NCBI GenBank assembly: GCA_964404745.1
Contig: CAYOLG010000003.1
Location: forward strand, 62,001 to 126,000
Direction: 5' to 3'
DNA length: 64,000 nt
Origin: Pelagisphaera sp964404745
GTDB lineage: Bacteria; Verrucomicrobiota; Verrucomicrobiia; Opitutales; Opitutaceae
Position numbers and translations under genes: made by a program. Positions 42,861-51,923 of the stretch are shown here, piece by piece. Within the stretch, counting starts at the first letter, position 1; the number at the start of each line of letters is the position of its first letter. The notes beneath the pieces are model-generated. The model ran no database searches. It was not told the origin of the DNA and was given only the letters and a program-made list of their open reading frames with translations.

Positions 42861-43904
42861 CTAAAAATCGATCCCCAAAGAACTGACGACGCGCTGATCT
42901 TCCCGTCGATCTTCAGGAAGAGACCTATCGTATTCAAGTTGATACCTGAGCGACAGGTGAAGGGCCTCATTCACTTTACTGGTCATTCCCATCCGGAACT
43001 CATACTCGTATTCTTCGTCGTTGTCCGGAGGCACTTCCAACTTGAACTCCTGGGTCAACCGGAGGCGGTTGCTCACCCTGTAATCTACATCCTGAAATAG
43101 ATCTACTAGGTAGGACGTTTCCCCTGACTCAGTTGCAGTATCCCGGTACCGACTACTCATACCCATGCCCGTCGATACTTTTAGAGCCCTTTGATTGAGG
43201 AGACGGTAGCCAACGCCAAGCGTCTGTTCTAAGTTGAGATCGATCTCCTTGATCCTATCAGAACTGTACTCTGTAACCGACTGGTAGAACACGCCTGGCG
43301 AGATGTCGTGTCGCCATCTGAAATCGGAGTTGGTTCGGTCTGTAGTTTTTTCCTGATTGCTTTCGCCGTAATAGCGTCGGAATAGCCAACGAAAATCATT
43401 ACTTTGGATTTTCTGATGCATACTGTAGAGCCCGTTGAAATCTACTTTGTCACGCCGCCCATTCTGGGAACTCATTCCGAACTCAATTTGCTGCGTCCAA
43501 GCATCTAGATCTATCAGGTCCACGAATCGATTAATCCGAGTTGCCTGAATGGCGCGATCCAGTCTGCCGGGCTGTCTGGCGGGAGAGCCTGACTCGCTAT
43601 CCGTGGGTGTGGGGCTTTGGGCGGGAGCCGCTTCAGCAACCGCAGATTTCTTCGCCTGCGGCTCGCTAGCGATCGGCGCGGGCTCGGGACGCTCAATCAT
43701 ACGAACGTCTCCGGTAGCCATGCTTAGCTTTCCCAGCACAGCGTGCTTTAGGACGATCGTCTCTCCCTCGCTGATCAATTGGCCATTTAGACGGTCTCCA
43801 TTTGTCAAGACGACCTCTACCTCTTGGATTTGCCCACTTACCTGGCCTGTCAGAAAGACCAGCCCAATCGAAATCGCAATACATCCTCTTCTCCAAATGC
43901 CCAT
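42861..43904 (-). CDS. DUF481-like outer-membrane beta-barrel protein
   Basis: This 347-residue protein has a signal peptide of about 25 residues, then a small SH3-like domain (EVVLTNGDRLNGQLISEG, LKHAVLGKLSMATGDV). A low-complexity, Pro/Ala/Ser-rich linker follows (about residues 75-120). The remaining 220 residues are beta-strands of a barrel ending in LGIDF, with the terminal Phe. The N-terminal domain plus DUF481 barrel is a known pairing of unknown function. It is convergent with NadD-RsfS and divergent from the pilin gene. Confidence 0.82.
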   Translation of the reverse strand: MGIWRRGCIAISIGLVFLTGQVSGQIQEVEVVLTNGDRLNGQLISEGETIVLKHAVLGKLSMATGDVRMIERPEPAPIASEPQAKKSAVAEAAPAQSPTPTDSESGSPARQPGRLDRAIQATRINRFVDLIDLDAWTQQIEFGMSSQNGRRDKVDFNGLYSMHQKIQSNDFRWLFRRYYGESNQEKTTDRTNSDFRWRHDISPGVFYQSVTEYSSDRIKEIDLNLEQTLGVGYRLLNQRALKVSTGMGMSSRYRDTATESGETSYLVDLFQDVDYRVSNRLRLTQEFKLEVPPDNDEEYEYEFRMGMTSKVNEALHLSLRYQLEYDRSLPEDRREDQRVVSSLGIDF

Positions 43905-44028
43905 GTCTACTTTAAATTGCCGCCAAAGCCCGGAAATCCCTTAGCCCGTTGAGGAAACTACTCAATAGATCAACCCTTTTAAACGGTTTGTTTCAAAAAA
44001 GCTGCCAGCTCCCCGTATTTACACTTCG

Positions 44029-44058
44029 TTGACAGCAAATCCCGAATACGCGGCTAAA
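44029..44058 (+). promoter_or_regulatory. Possible sigma-70 promoter of the pilin gene
   Basis: TTGACA (44029-44034) is a perfect -35 box. About 18 bases further GCTAAA (44053-44058) is a poor -10. It lies about 85 bases ahead of the pilin start. The perfect -35 supports a strongly expressed gene, but the weak -10 lowers confidence. A nearby palindrome AGGAC-TATAGT-GTCCT (44085-44100) could be an operator or an alternative -10. Confidence 0.3.
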
Positions 44059-44141
44059 GGGATTCAAGAAGGCGACCGTTTGGGAGGACTATAGTGTCCT
44101 GTTTCTCATTCAAAATTAAACATAGAGTAGGAATCAATATT

Positions 44142-44522
44142 ATGTATAAACAAACATCTAAGAACGGTTTTACCCTCGTTGAAATCATGATCGTAGTTGT
44201 CATCATCGGCCTCTTGGCTGCTATGGCGATCCCCGCCTTCCAGCGCGTACGTCTGAACTCTCGCCAATCCGCGATGGACAATGACGCTCGTCAGTTGGCC
44301 TCCGCTGCTCAGCAGTACATGCTGGAAAACAGCACGACCTCCGCAACGATCGCCTACACATCAGCTACCGGTGTTATCGGCTCTCCTCTGAATGTTTATG
44401 TGAAGCAAATCGGATCCGACTACACGGTCACCGGTTCGATTACTGTTGATGGCACATTCTCGGTTCAGCATGCTCAAGTTGGTACCCAAACCTATAACGC
44501 AGAAGGTCAGCGACAAAACTAA
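44142..44522 (+). CDS. Type IV pilin-like prepilin
   Basis: The ATG at 44142 (MYKQTSKNGFTLVEIMIVV) gives 126 residues with a nine-residue leader ending in Gly, cleavage before Phe, and the conserved Glu at position 5 of the mature protein. The next 20 residues are the hydrophobic spine. The C-terminal half is short and rich in Thr, Ser and Val. No other pilus assembly genes are in the window, so it depends on genes elsewhere. The stem-loop and terminator after it show a separate transcript. The frame is open for 48 bases upstream of the ATG but lacks any family match there. Confidence 0.93.
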   Translation: MYKQTSKNGFTLVEIMIVVVIIGLLAAMAIPAFQRVRLNSRQSAMDNDARQLASAAQQYMLENSTTSATIAYTSATGVIGSPLNVYVKQIGSDYTVTGSITVDGTFSVQHAQVGTQTYNAEGQRQN

Positions 44523-44526
44523 GAGC

Positions 44527-44554
44527 GTGACCGAAGGTATATACGTTCGGTCAC
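44527..44554 (+). terminator. Hairpin after the pilin gene
   Basis: GTGACCGAA (44527-44535) pairs with TTCGGTCAC (44546-44554) around a 10-base loop. It has no T tract, so it may protect the 3' end of the pilin mRNA ahead of the true terminator at 44576. Confidence 0.55.
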
Positions 44555-44575
44555 AAGCCTAGTTTAATAGATTTC

Positions 44576-44611
44576 AAGAGCCTTGCCTTCACCGGCAAGG
44601 CTCTTTTCTTT
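44576..44611 (+). terminator. Strong Rho-independent terminator
   Basis: AAGAGCCTTGCC (44576-44587) pairs perfectly with GGCAAGGCTCTT (44594-44605) around TTCACC, followed by TTCTTT. It closes the pilin transcript and lies ahead of the GT-C gene, which therefore needs its own promoter or readthrough. Confidence 0.9.
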
Positions 44612-44649
44612 CCCACTCATCCCCTCACTTCATACCAACTATTCGAGAT

Positions 44650-46488
44650 ATGCAACGACTCCAATGGGCCCTATTCGCGGCTTTCGCTATTGTCTCTGTC
44701 ATACTGGGCTTCTTTATTTACGAACCCTTCGAGGCCGGAAGGAAATTTAGCAAGATCGCCTATTGGAATATCGGGGCCTGCTTTGGATGGTTCTGCTTCC
44801 AAATAGCAAGAACCTACGGGAAAGATCTCTATCGATGGTCGCGAACGCCGGCTAATCGAATCGTAATTGTGATAGCTGTCGTCGCGGCGGCGTTTCTGTA
44901 TACGCGAGAAGGTGGCGGGTTCAAAATCACCTTCGATGAGCACACGATTTCCAATGTTGCTAAAAGCCTGCATCTGGATAGGGACGCTGTATTGAGAGAA
45001 TCAACACTGCCTGGTGTCGATAGGCTGTCCAATATCGATAAGCGCCCCGTTCTGTTTCCATTCTTGGTAGCCACAGCCCACGACATATTCGGCTTCGCAG
45101 TTTCCAACGCTTTCTACATCAACGGCATTCTAACTGCAGTTTTTCTCATACTACTTTATGCATGCTGCAATCGCCTATACGATGAGCGAGCTGGATGGAT
45201 ATCATTGGCCTTGGCCTGCAGCACTCCGATCATCAGCCAAAATTCTAGCGGCGCTGGACTAGAGATGATAAATTTGGTTGGCATATTCACCTGCCTACTC
45301 TTGGCCATTCGATATACAGAGAAACCCGAATCGCTCGATCGATTCTCTAGCCTCATAATTTGCGTCACCTTATTTTCGCACGCCCGCTATGAGTCCCCGT
45401 TTCTGCTGGTTCCGGTACTCATCATAATAGCAGTTAACTGGCTGCATCTTCGCAAGATGCAAATATCCTGGTCTGCATTAGCAGCCCCGCTATTCTTTAC
45501 CCCTATAGCCTGGCAGCATGTTTACGTCAATTCTCAGGACACCTTCAAGCAATTGAGAAACGAATCGGATGCGTTTTTCAGTCTTGGATACATGAACGAT
45601 AATCTCGGCCACGCCGCCAATTTTTTCTTTGTTCCAGACCGATTTGCCGCTACAGCTCCTCTCGTCTCGGTTATTGGAATCGCCAGTTTGGTTACGCTCG
45701 CCGCACTAATTGCAACTCGAGGGAAGAATTGGGCGAAGAGCAATAGAATCCTCATCACGGGATACGTATTCGGGTTCTCTTTACTGGCCGAATTTCTGTT
45801 GATCCTAGGTTTCTCCTATGGCCAACTCGACAATCCTATAGTAACCCGACTCGGGATGCCTTTTATATCGCTGATAATCCTGTCCTCAGGAATTACTCTC
45901 AGCCTTCTAGTTGGAATCAAGCCTCAGGTACGATTCGTTGCCTATTTCCTTGTTGCCGCCTGTTTTCTTTTTGCGATACCAAAGTATTCAAATCATTTGT
46001 ACACTAGTAACAATATGCTTCTCAAGCGGATCGATTGGGTCATAGATCGCCATGAAAAGCTGCCCAAGGGCAACTATTTATATATTAGCTATCTATCTCA
46101 AGAATTTGAGCTCAGGAGCGTCGGAAACATGAATGTCAAGCGGGCTTTAACCAACCCAAGCGCCATCGCCATGCATAAATCCATGAATACGTATGACGAC
46201 ATTTTCGTTATCCAGGCGCTCGGGCAAAGCTTTGATGATGGCGTGCCCGAGACCTTCTATCTGCCTGGCAATGATTTGGGTCCATGGTTCGAGCTGGAAA
46301 CGATCGATGAAGTTTCGATGCTACCAATGAACATCACTCGCCTCAGCCGGGTGACCAACATTCAGCCTTCGATCGAGGGACTGGAAAATGAGGAGGAGCT
46401 TCGCAACAAGCTCTTGGACACAAAGCTCGAGCTAATCCATAACATCAGCCAAGAAAGCTACGATGTCTGGTTTAAGTCTCTTCCATAG
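44650..46488 (+). CDS. Polytopic GT-C (GT39/ArnT-like) glycosyltransferase-like protein
   Basis: This 612-residue protein has about 11-12 membrane segments in the first 450 residues, and a soluble C-terminal part of about 150 residues. The first large loop holds GFKITFDEHTISNVAKSLH, with an acidic pair in the place of the catalytic DE of GT-C enzymes, then RPVLFPFLVATAHDIFG, typical of the ArnT/PMT fold. Such enzymes use polyprenyl-phosphate sugars. It lies 127 bases behind the pilin gene. A role in pilin or surface glycosylation is possible but is only inferred from position. Confidence 0.65.
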   Translation: MQRLQWALFAAFAIVSVILGFFIYEPFEAGRKFSKIAYWNIGACFGWFCFQIARTYGKDLYRWSRTPANRIVIVIAVVAAAFLYTREGGGFKITFDEHTISNVAKSLHLDRDAVLRESTLPGVDRLSNIDKRPVLFPFLVATAHDIFGFAVSNAFYINGILTAVFLILLYACCNRLYDERAGWISLALACSTPIISQNSSGAGLEMINLVGIFTCLLLAIRYTEKPESLDRFSSLIICVTLFSHARYESPFLLVPVLIIIAVNWLHLRKMQISWSALAAPLFFTPIAWQHVYVNSQDTFKQLRNESDAFFSLGYMNDNLGHAANFFFVPDRFAATAPLVSVIGIASLVTLAALIATRGKNWAKSNRILITGYVFGFSLLAEFLLILGFSYGQLDNPIVTRLGMPFISLIILSSGITLSLLVGIKPQVRFVAYFLVAACFLFAIPKYSNHLYTSNNMLLKRIDWVIDRHEKLPKGNYLYISYLSQEFELRSVGNMNVKRALTNPSAIAMHKSMNTYDDIFVIQALGQSFDDGVPETFYLPGNDLGPWFELETIDEVSMLPMNITRLSRVTNIQPSIEGLENEEELRNKLLDTKLELIHNISQESYDVWFKSLP

Positions 46489-46559
46489 ACCTCGACCGAT
46501 TGCACAATCGTTTTTAATCTTTGGATAGCAGACTTCTTCCAAGTTTGCAGACCTGGATC

Positions 46560-47381
46560 TCATGAATCGACAGTCGATTGTTTGCAGCCCGCTTTCCGCC
46601 CAACGACGAGCAAGTTTTTGCCGATCGCGGGGGCCCACTTTCCTTCTAGAAATCGGGTAACCGGAATAACGAGCTTATCATAAGCCGAGACGTTACCGCT
46701 GTTCAGAGTCTTGTTGAACATGACCATCAGCAGGTACCAGGGCATAATACCGGCCATATCAAAGTACTTGGCTTCCTGAATTTCGAAACCTTGATCCTCC
46801 AATAGGGATGCTAGGCTCTGCTTTCGGTAGCGACGAAAGTGACCCAGTTGGTTATCAAATTCACTGTACAGCCATTCCAAAGCAGGAACGAGAATAGCCA
46901 AGTGTCCACCCGGCTTCAAGGCCTCGTAGGCGATCCCCACTTCTTCACGGTCGCGTTCGACGTGCTCGAGAACGTTCACGTACACAGCCGAATCGAATCG
47001 CTCCCTATTCTCATCAAGCTTTTCGCCAAAATAGGATTGAATGGTTTCCGCGCCCTCCCGATCACGATGGCGATCCTCGAGAATGGGATACATGTTGTTG
47101 GAGGGCTCAAAGCAAGAAACGCGTTTAGCGCCCCGCTCGAGGATAAGTTCGGTAAAATCGCCACTTCCAGCTCCTACTTCCGCTACCTCTTCGCCTAAAT
47201 AAGGAGCGAATTCATCCGCGATCCACTCGTGATAATTGCGTGCGAACGACATCGCTTCCAAATCACGGCCGAAATATGTTAGCTCAGCTGTATTAGCCAT
47301 CGTAGCGTTAGAGAATGGTCTCGAGAAGGCTCTCTTTTGCTGATCGGCAATTTCCGCGCGGGTCTTAGGCGAATTTCGCAT
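46560..47381 (-). CDS. Class I SAM-dependent methyltransferase
   Basis: This 273-residue protein has motif I EVAEVGAGSGDFTELIL, the acidic post-I region ISCFEPSNNM-like VSCFEPSNNMYPILE, and the block VYVNVLEHVERDREEVG typical of Ubie/COQ5-like enzymes acting on lipids or glycolipids. The N-terminal 45 residues carry no motif. The C-terminal part includes MAGIMPWYLLMVMFNKTL, which may lie against a membrane. It converges on the GT-C gene and precedes another methyltransferase on the same strand (63 bases away). Its substrate is unknown. Confidence 0.85.
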   Translation of the reverse strand: MRNSPKTRAEIADQQKRAFSRPFSNATMANTAELTYFGRDLEAMSFARNYHEWIADEFAPYLGEEVAEVGAGSGDFTELILERGAKRVSCFEPSNNMYPILEDRHRDREGAETIQSYFGEKLDENRERFDSAVYVNVLEHVERDREEVGIAYEALKPGGHLAILVPALEWLYSEFDNQLGHFRRYRKQSLASLLEDQGFEIQEAKYFDMAGIMPWYLLMVMFNKTLNSGNVSAYDKLVIPVTRFLEGKWAPAIGKNLLVVGRKAGCKQSTVDS

Positions 47382-47444
47382 AAATTCCTAAAACTTATCG
47401 GTATCGCGCTCTATCTCTATACCTACCCACTAAAATGAAGGCCC

Positions 47445-48272
47445 TCAAACCCTACCATCAGGCCTTACCGCTACGAACACGTTCGTTTCAGCCTCAGGGT
47501 TGGGCTCCGCAAACTCGAAATCCCCGTATAGCGAGAGCTGATCATCAAAGCCCGCCTTTCTGAACATCTTTTCCATGAGATCCTTCGATCTCCAGCGCAG
47601 AGCCATCTCACGATCCTGCTGATCAATAATCTGCCCGTTTTGGCCCAATAATTGGAATCGGTTCTGTAGTTGGAGAATTTGGGCTTTTCGATCGATTGTC
47701 CATCCCTGGAAAGCCCTTACCCGCTCTTGCGTTTCCACAGATTCCGATTCGCTTCGAAAAGCCAAGCCTTCACCTTCTTGACCACTGTCGAGAAACTCCC
47801 ACGGGTAATAGGTCGAGATGATAAGCTGCCCTCCCGGGTTCAAGTGCCGAAAACAACACTGGAGACAGCTCTCTAGATCTTCATCTTCGGTTAGGAGCTG
47901 GATCGTGAAGCCTGGTATTAGGATCGAGGCAAAGGATCCCGTCAGATCGAACGAGCGCATATCCCCTTGGATAAGCTCAGCGTTAAGCCCCTTGGCAGAC
48001 AGCTTTTCTCGGCATTGTCGCAACATATCCGAAGAAGCATCCAATCCAGCCACGTCGATCCCCTGCTCCTTCAATCCGATAAGAATTCGGCCCGTTCCAC
48101 ACCCAATATCAAGAACCGGCCCCGGACAGCTCTCAAGCAAGAGGCGATAAAAGCTAAAGTCCTCAAACCGGGAGAGTTCGTCTACCTCGTCGTAGAAAAT
48201 GGCTTCTAGGCCTGTGTATAGATAGGGCTGATCCAATAAGGCAAATGCTGTGCCTCCAATGGCTCGGATCAA
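47445..48272 (-). CDS. Class I SAM-dependent methyltransferase
   Basis: This 275-residue protein has motif I PVLDIGCGTGRILIGL, then VAGLDASSDMLRQC and QGDMRSFDLTGSFASILI. The C-terminal part with LRWRSKDLMEKMFRKAGF is usual in small-molecule methyltransferases. It is 63 bases upstream of another methyltransferase gene on the same strand, so they may form a pair. The two share the fold but differ clearly, with no sign of a recent duplication. The substrate is unknown. Confidence 0.85.
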   Translation of the reverse strand: MIRAIGGTAFALLDQPYLYTGLEAIFYDEVDELSRFEDFSFYRLLLESCPGPVLDIGCGTGRILIGLKEQGIDVAGLDASSDMLRQCREKLSAKGLNAELIQGDMRSFDLTGSFASILIPGFTIQLLTEDEDLESCLQCCFRHLNPGGQLIISTYYPWEFLDSGQEGEGLAFRSESESVETQERVRAFQGWTIDRKAQILQLQNRFQLLGQNGQIIDQQDREMALRWRSKDLMEKMFRKAGFDDQLSLYGDFEFAEPNPEAETNVFVAVRPDGRV

Positions 48273-48394
48273 ACAGATATTCAGTGGCGATGGGCCAAGC
48301 CATGAGGTCTACCGATTGAGAATCAGACCAAGCTTCAAAGGACTGTTGACCCTCAAGAAAATCCCTCCTCCAGCCGATCTATAAACACACCTCT

Positions 48395-49065
48395 ATGACC
48401 AATCCCCAAACACGCATCTTGCTAATCAACGATGAAATCAGCCGCCTTGATCAGCTAAAAAGCGCGGTGGCCAAAGGTCTCAGGAAAATGCGGAGGACGA
48501 AGCCACCATCGCATCCAGCAAATTTGACCACCCCTCGATAGCCGCCGAGAGCGCAAGGCTTTCGTCCACGCGGACAACGAAAGCTCCAAAGCCAAAGTCG
48601 TTTATAAAGAACGCCACCAGCAGTATACTCTGCGCAGCCGCCTGCGCGGCATTCGCCATCATCCTTTTCAAGGGCGCCACCGATCAGGATGTAGAGGCCC
48701 CTGCCGACGCTTCGGAAACAGGTTCACTGGCAGCCAAGGAAATGCTCCCGAAGGATAGCGGAACATCGTCTTCCGAAAACCGTTTCTCAACAATTACCTC
48801 CCAGGGGCTGATTGACGAGGTAAGCTTGAAAGAATTTGAAACGGTGACCGCCAAAGAGCTTGTCGAGGAAAGCTTTGGACCCATTCGCTCCCCTCAGATA
48901 CGGGTAACGCCAATCTATCAAGATCTGATTGTACCCGTAGCCTAGATCGACCGCAAGCTCGTTCGCATTGGCGACAAAGTTTCAGGAGCAGAACTTGTCG
49001 ACATCAATCGGCAAAACGTAGTCCTGCAAATAGACGGAGAGCAGAAAAGCTACTCCTTCAAATAA
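48395..49065 (+). pseudogene. Decayed membrane-anchored protein with SH3-like (PilP/GspB-like) end
   Basis: The ATG at 48395 opens a frame (MTNPQTRILLINDEISRLDQ) that ends at a TAG (48539-48541). The similar product continues in another frame from about 48480: SQENAEDEATIASSKFD, a membrane helix (TSSILCAAACAAFAIIL) and an acidic Ser-rich stretch. That frame meets a TAG at 48943-48945 after DLIVPVA and then goes on as IDRKLVRIGDKVSGAELVDI to a TAA at 49063-49065. The C-terminus looks like the small beta domain of PilP/GspB/MshK proteins. One frameshift and one amber show it is broken. Confidence 0.7.
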
Positions 49066-49324
49066 CGTCCTCATAGGCGGCTGCGGGACATTATTATAGG
49101 TAAGGAGGATCCGCCTTCGCTCGGCTGCTGCGAGAACTGTCAGCTCGAACCGCCGATTCATTCTATTTGCGCGGATAACCGAGCCCTTCGGAATTGCTCG
49201 CGGACTTTCCGGGCCTCCCAATCTACATGCCGAAGGAGGTGGCGCTTGGAGCTTGCCCGACTTGCGGCACAGTGACAGAACGAAGGGTGCGTCGGGCTCC
49301 CCATTCCGACGCTTGAAAGGATCC

Positions 49325-49693
49325 CTATAAACCGCTCGAGTCTACGCTCTCGATCCATTCAATATACGATTGAGCGTTGCCATCGTCAATATACTCGGTG
49401 ACGCCTTCTAGCCGGCCGTCATCGGCGTAAAACGTGAGGAATGGTATACCCGTTATGCCAAATCGCTCTCGAATGCCCTCGCTGTCTTGGCTCTTTGGAG
49501 GAATTCCTACCTTGGCGCCGAGAATTCCCTCCGCCGCCAAATAGTCGTCGAGGGCGCCGCTTTCCTGGAGGAGGTCCTCAAGCCGGTTGCACCAAGGACA
49601 CCAATCGCCGTCTCCTTTGAAAATCATTAGCAATCGCTTTCCTTGCTCTTCTCGCAACCTCTGAGCTTCCTCTATCTCTGACAACCAATTCAT
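49325..49693 (-). CDS. Thioredoxin-fold protein (CPWC)
   Basis: This 122-residue protein has a thioredoxin-like fold with the redox site WCPWC in DGDWCPWCNRLEDLLQE and a cis-Pro region in ITGIPFLTFYADDG. The absence of a signal peptide points to the cytoplasm. The first 15 residues are a helix often seen in this group. No redox partner lies next to it. It could reduce disulfides or act as a DsbA/DsbD-like relay, but the exact role is open. Confidence 0.85.
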   Translation of the reverse strand: MNWLSEIEEAQRLREEQGKRLLMIFKGDGDWCPWCNRLEDLLQESGALDDYLAAEGILGAKVGIPPKSQDSEGIRERFGITGIPFLTFYADDGRLEGVTEYIDDGNAQSYIEWIESVDSSGL

Positions 49694-49900
49694 GACTAAT
49701 TCTCTAACGGCGCCCAGCGCCTTACTAACTTGCAGGAAACGCTAAATGGGCCCATCTCCATCTGGCAAGCGCGATTACTCGCCGCCCATTTAAAATGCCT
49801 GGAAAATAGTCGATTGCGGGGTCTCGTTTACCCCAGCGCCAAATTCTCTGGCAAGCGGAATCTATCCTGCATAGGCATCACTAAGAATTAAAATATTCAA

Positions 49901-50701
49901 TTATCGGATACGCCAGTTCGCTAGCAGCGCGGAGGTGGCCATAGCTGCGTTGAGCGATTCGCCTTTTCCGAACCTGGGTATGGTGAGGCGCCAATCCGCC
50001 AGTTCCAGTATAGACGGCCTCACGCCTCTCGCTTCATTTCCGACTACCAATAGCGATTTCTCCGGCCAATTGAAATCCCCTAGAGCCTCTGCATCGGCAT
50101 CCAAACTAGCGACAATGATTTCAAACCCCGACTTCCGCGCTTCCATTAGCCGATCTCGCAAAGAACGGCATTCCAAGATCGGCATATGAAAGACGCCACC
50201 CATGGAGGCTCGCAGGACCTTGGGATTTTCTTTGCTGGAGCACCCTTCTCCCAAAAAGATCGCCGCAACGCCAAACCAATCTCCACTCCGAATGATTGTC
50301 CCGCAATTCCCTGGATCGCTCACATCATCCAGAGCAACCACGCAACCGCTTTCAATCCGAGAAAGCTCGCGGGAGAGATCTTCCCAACTATCCTCTTCTG
50401 AGGCAACTACACCGACTACGCCAGAGCTCGTCACCGTTTCCCCTAAGGCCCGCAACTGATCGTCGCTAGCCAAATAAACGGACTCCGCCCGCTCCAACGC
50501 CACCTGAAGAGTCCGCTGATCCTCATCCTGTAGCGAGCGCGACGGATCATAGATGACAGCTAGAAGCCGAGCATTCGATCCCAAACTCTCTGCCAGCAAG
50601 TGCCAACCTTCGATCAGGAATCGGCCTTCGGCGATCCGATGCTTTTTACGGCTCAATCGACGAAAAACCGAAAGCTTGGCTTTGGAAAGGCGTTCTGCCA
50701 T
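49901..50701 (-). CDS. TrmH/SpoU-family RNA 2'-O-methyltransferase
   Basis: This 266-residue protein has the N-terminal substrate-binding domain (RKKHRIAEGRFLIEGWHLL) followed by the knotted SpoU domain: CVVALDDVSDPGNCGTIIRS (motif 1), LLVVGNEARGVRPSI (motif 2) and RFGKGESLNAAMATSALLAN (motif 3). It methylates a ribose in rRNA or tRNA using SAM. RlmB-like 23S rRNA methylation is the likeliest role. The gene is divergent from dinB, whose start lies 75 bases away. Confidence 0.93.
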   Translation of the reverse strand: MAERLSKAKLSVFRRLSRKKHRIAEGRFLIEGWHLLAESLGSNARLLAVIYDPSRSLQDEDQRTLQVALERAESVYLASDDQLRALGETVTSSGVVGVVASEEDSWEDLSRELSRIESGCVVALDDVSDPGNCGTIIRSGDWFGVAAIFLGEGCSSKENPKVLRASMGGVFHMPILECRSLRDRLMEARKSGFEIIVASLDADAEALGDFNWPEKSLLVVGNEARGVRPSILELADWRLTIPRFGKGESLNAAMATSALLANWRIR

Positions 50702-50776
50702 CTACCTCATCATAAATGTTGGGGCCTTTCGCTTGTCCATCGTAAATCCGCGGCGTCGCCCTTTCAGGCGGGAATC

Positions 50777-51835
50777 ATGGAACGGAAAATCATTCATATC
50801 GATATGGATTGCTTTTACGCAGCGATCGAAATTCGCGACAATCCCTCCCTGCGTTCCGAACCCGTGGCGGTGGGAGGACGAAGCTCGCGGGGTGTTCTCA
50901 CCACATGCAATTACGAAGCCCGACGCTTCGGAGTTCACTCGGCTATGCCCAACTTTTTGGCCCTGCAAAAATGCCCGCACCTGATCATTCTACCCGTCCG
51001 CTTCGAATCGTATCGACAGGAGTCGCGGCGCATTCGCCAGATCATGGCCCGCTATACCAATCTTATCGAACCCCTTTCATTAGATGAAGCTTTCCTTGAC
51101 GTCACTAGCCGAGAGGAAGCAGCAGAGGAAATCGCCGCTCAAATCAAAAAGCGCATTCGCCGGAAATGCGGGCTGGTCGCTTCCGCCGGCATCGCTCCGA
51201 ATAAGATGCTCGCCAAAATCGCCAGCGATTGGAAAAAGCCAGACGGGCTCTTTCAAATCCGGAGCTCAGACATTGGCAGTTTCATGTTCGATCTACCAGT
51301 ATCCAAAATATGGGGTATCGGGAAGAAGTCGGAAGAGAGACTGAAAGCGAAGGGCATTAGCACTTGCGGCGACCTACAGGCCTTGAGCCCTTTGCAGCTT
51401 ACCCATTTATTCGGCAAGTTTGGGTCCGAGCTCTATAATCTTTGCCGAGGCATTGACCATCGCCCTGTAGTATCAAACCGTATACGAAAGTCTATTAGCG
51501 TGGAGCGTACCTATGCTCTGAACTTGGAAACGCTGGAAGCTTGCCTGGATAGAGCGCATGCTCTTTTCGACGAGTTGGAGGCTGACATTCTGGACCTCAA
51601 ATCCGAGAGACGAATCGCCAAGCTTTTCGTTAAATTGAAATTCTCCGATTTTTCCCGAACGACAATCGAGCGATCGGGGCTATCGATAACTCGGGAAAAC
51701 GCGGCAATGCTCTGCAGGGAAGCCTTCGGCCGAAAGGCTCTACCCGTTCGCTTGATCGGCATCGGCGTGCGGTTCGCTACCGATGCCCACAAGTCATCGC
51801 GGCAAATGGAACTCGATTTCGCGGGCAGACAGTGA
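50777..51835 (+). CDS. dinB: DNA polymerase IV (Y family)
   Basis: The ATG at 50777 gives 352 residues. The frame continues upstream, but the family start MERKIIHIDMDCFYAAIE fits the ATG. The catalytic acids are in IHIDMDCFYA and in the PLSLDEAFLDVT block. The later parts carry the little-finger fold and the C-terminal QMELDF, a beta-clamp-binding motif. It copies damaged DNA with low fidelity. No LexA-type operator that I can recognise lies in front of it. It is divergent from the SpoU methyltransferase gene. Confidence 0.95.
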   Translation: MERKIIHIDMDCFYAAIEIRDNPSLRSEPVAVGGRSSRGVLTTCNYEARRFGVHSAMPNFLALQKCPHLIILPVRFESYRQESRRIRQIMARYTNLIEPLSLDEAFLDVTSREEAAEEIAAQIKKRIRRKCGLVASAGIAPNKMLAKIASDWKKPDGLFQIRSSDIGSFMFDLPVSKIWGIGKKSEERLKAKGISTCGDLQALSPLQLTHLFGKFGSELYNLCRGIDHRPVVSNRIRKSISVERTYALNLETLEACLDRAHALFDELEADILDLKSERRIAKLFVKLKFSDFSRTTIERSGLSITRENAAMLCREAFGRKALPVRLIGIGVRFATDAHKSSRQMELDFAGRQ

Positions 51836-51923
51836 CAATAGGCTTGAAGTACCCAGGAAAATGGCCCGGTTCAGCGCTTGCCCTGAGCCGGAATTCGATA
51901 AACATGGCTTTCACTAGATTCCC

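Noticed and set aside
49066..49324. Possible small gene between the decayed gene and the thioredoxin
   Set aside because: No frame with a ribosome site and plausible composition; a GGCGG/CCGCC pairing near 49077 is too weak to call.
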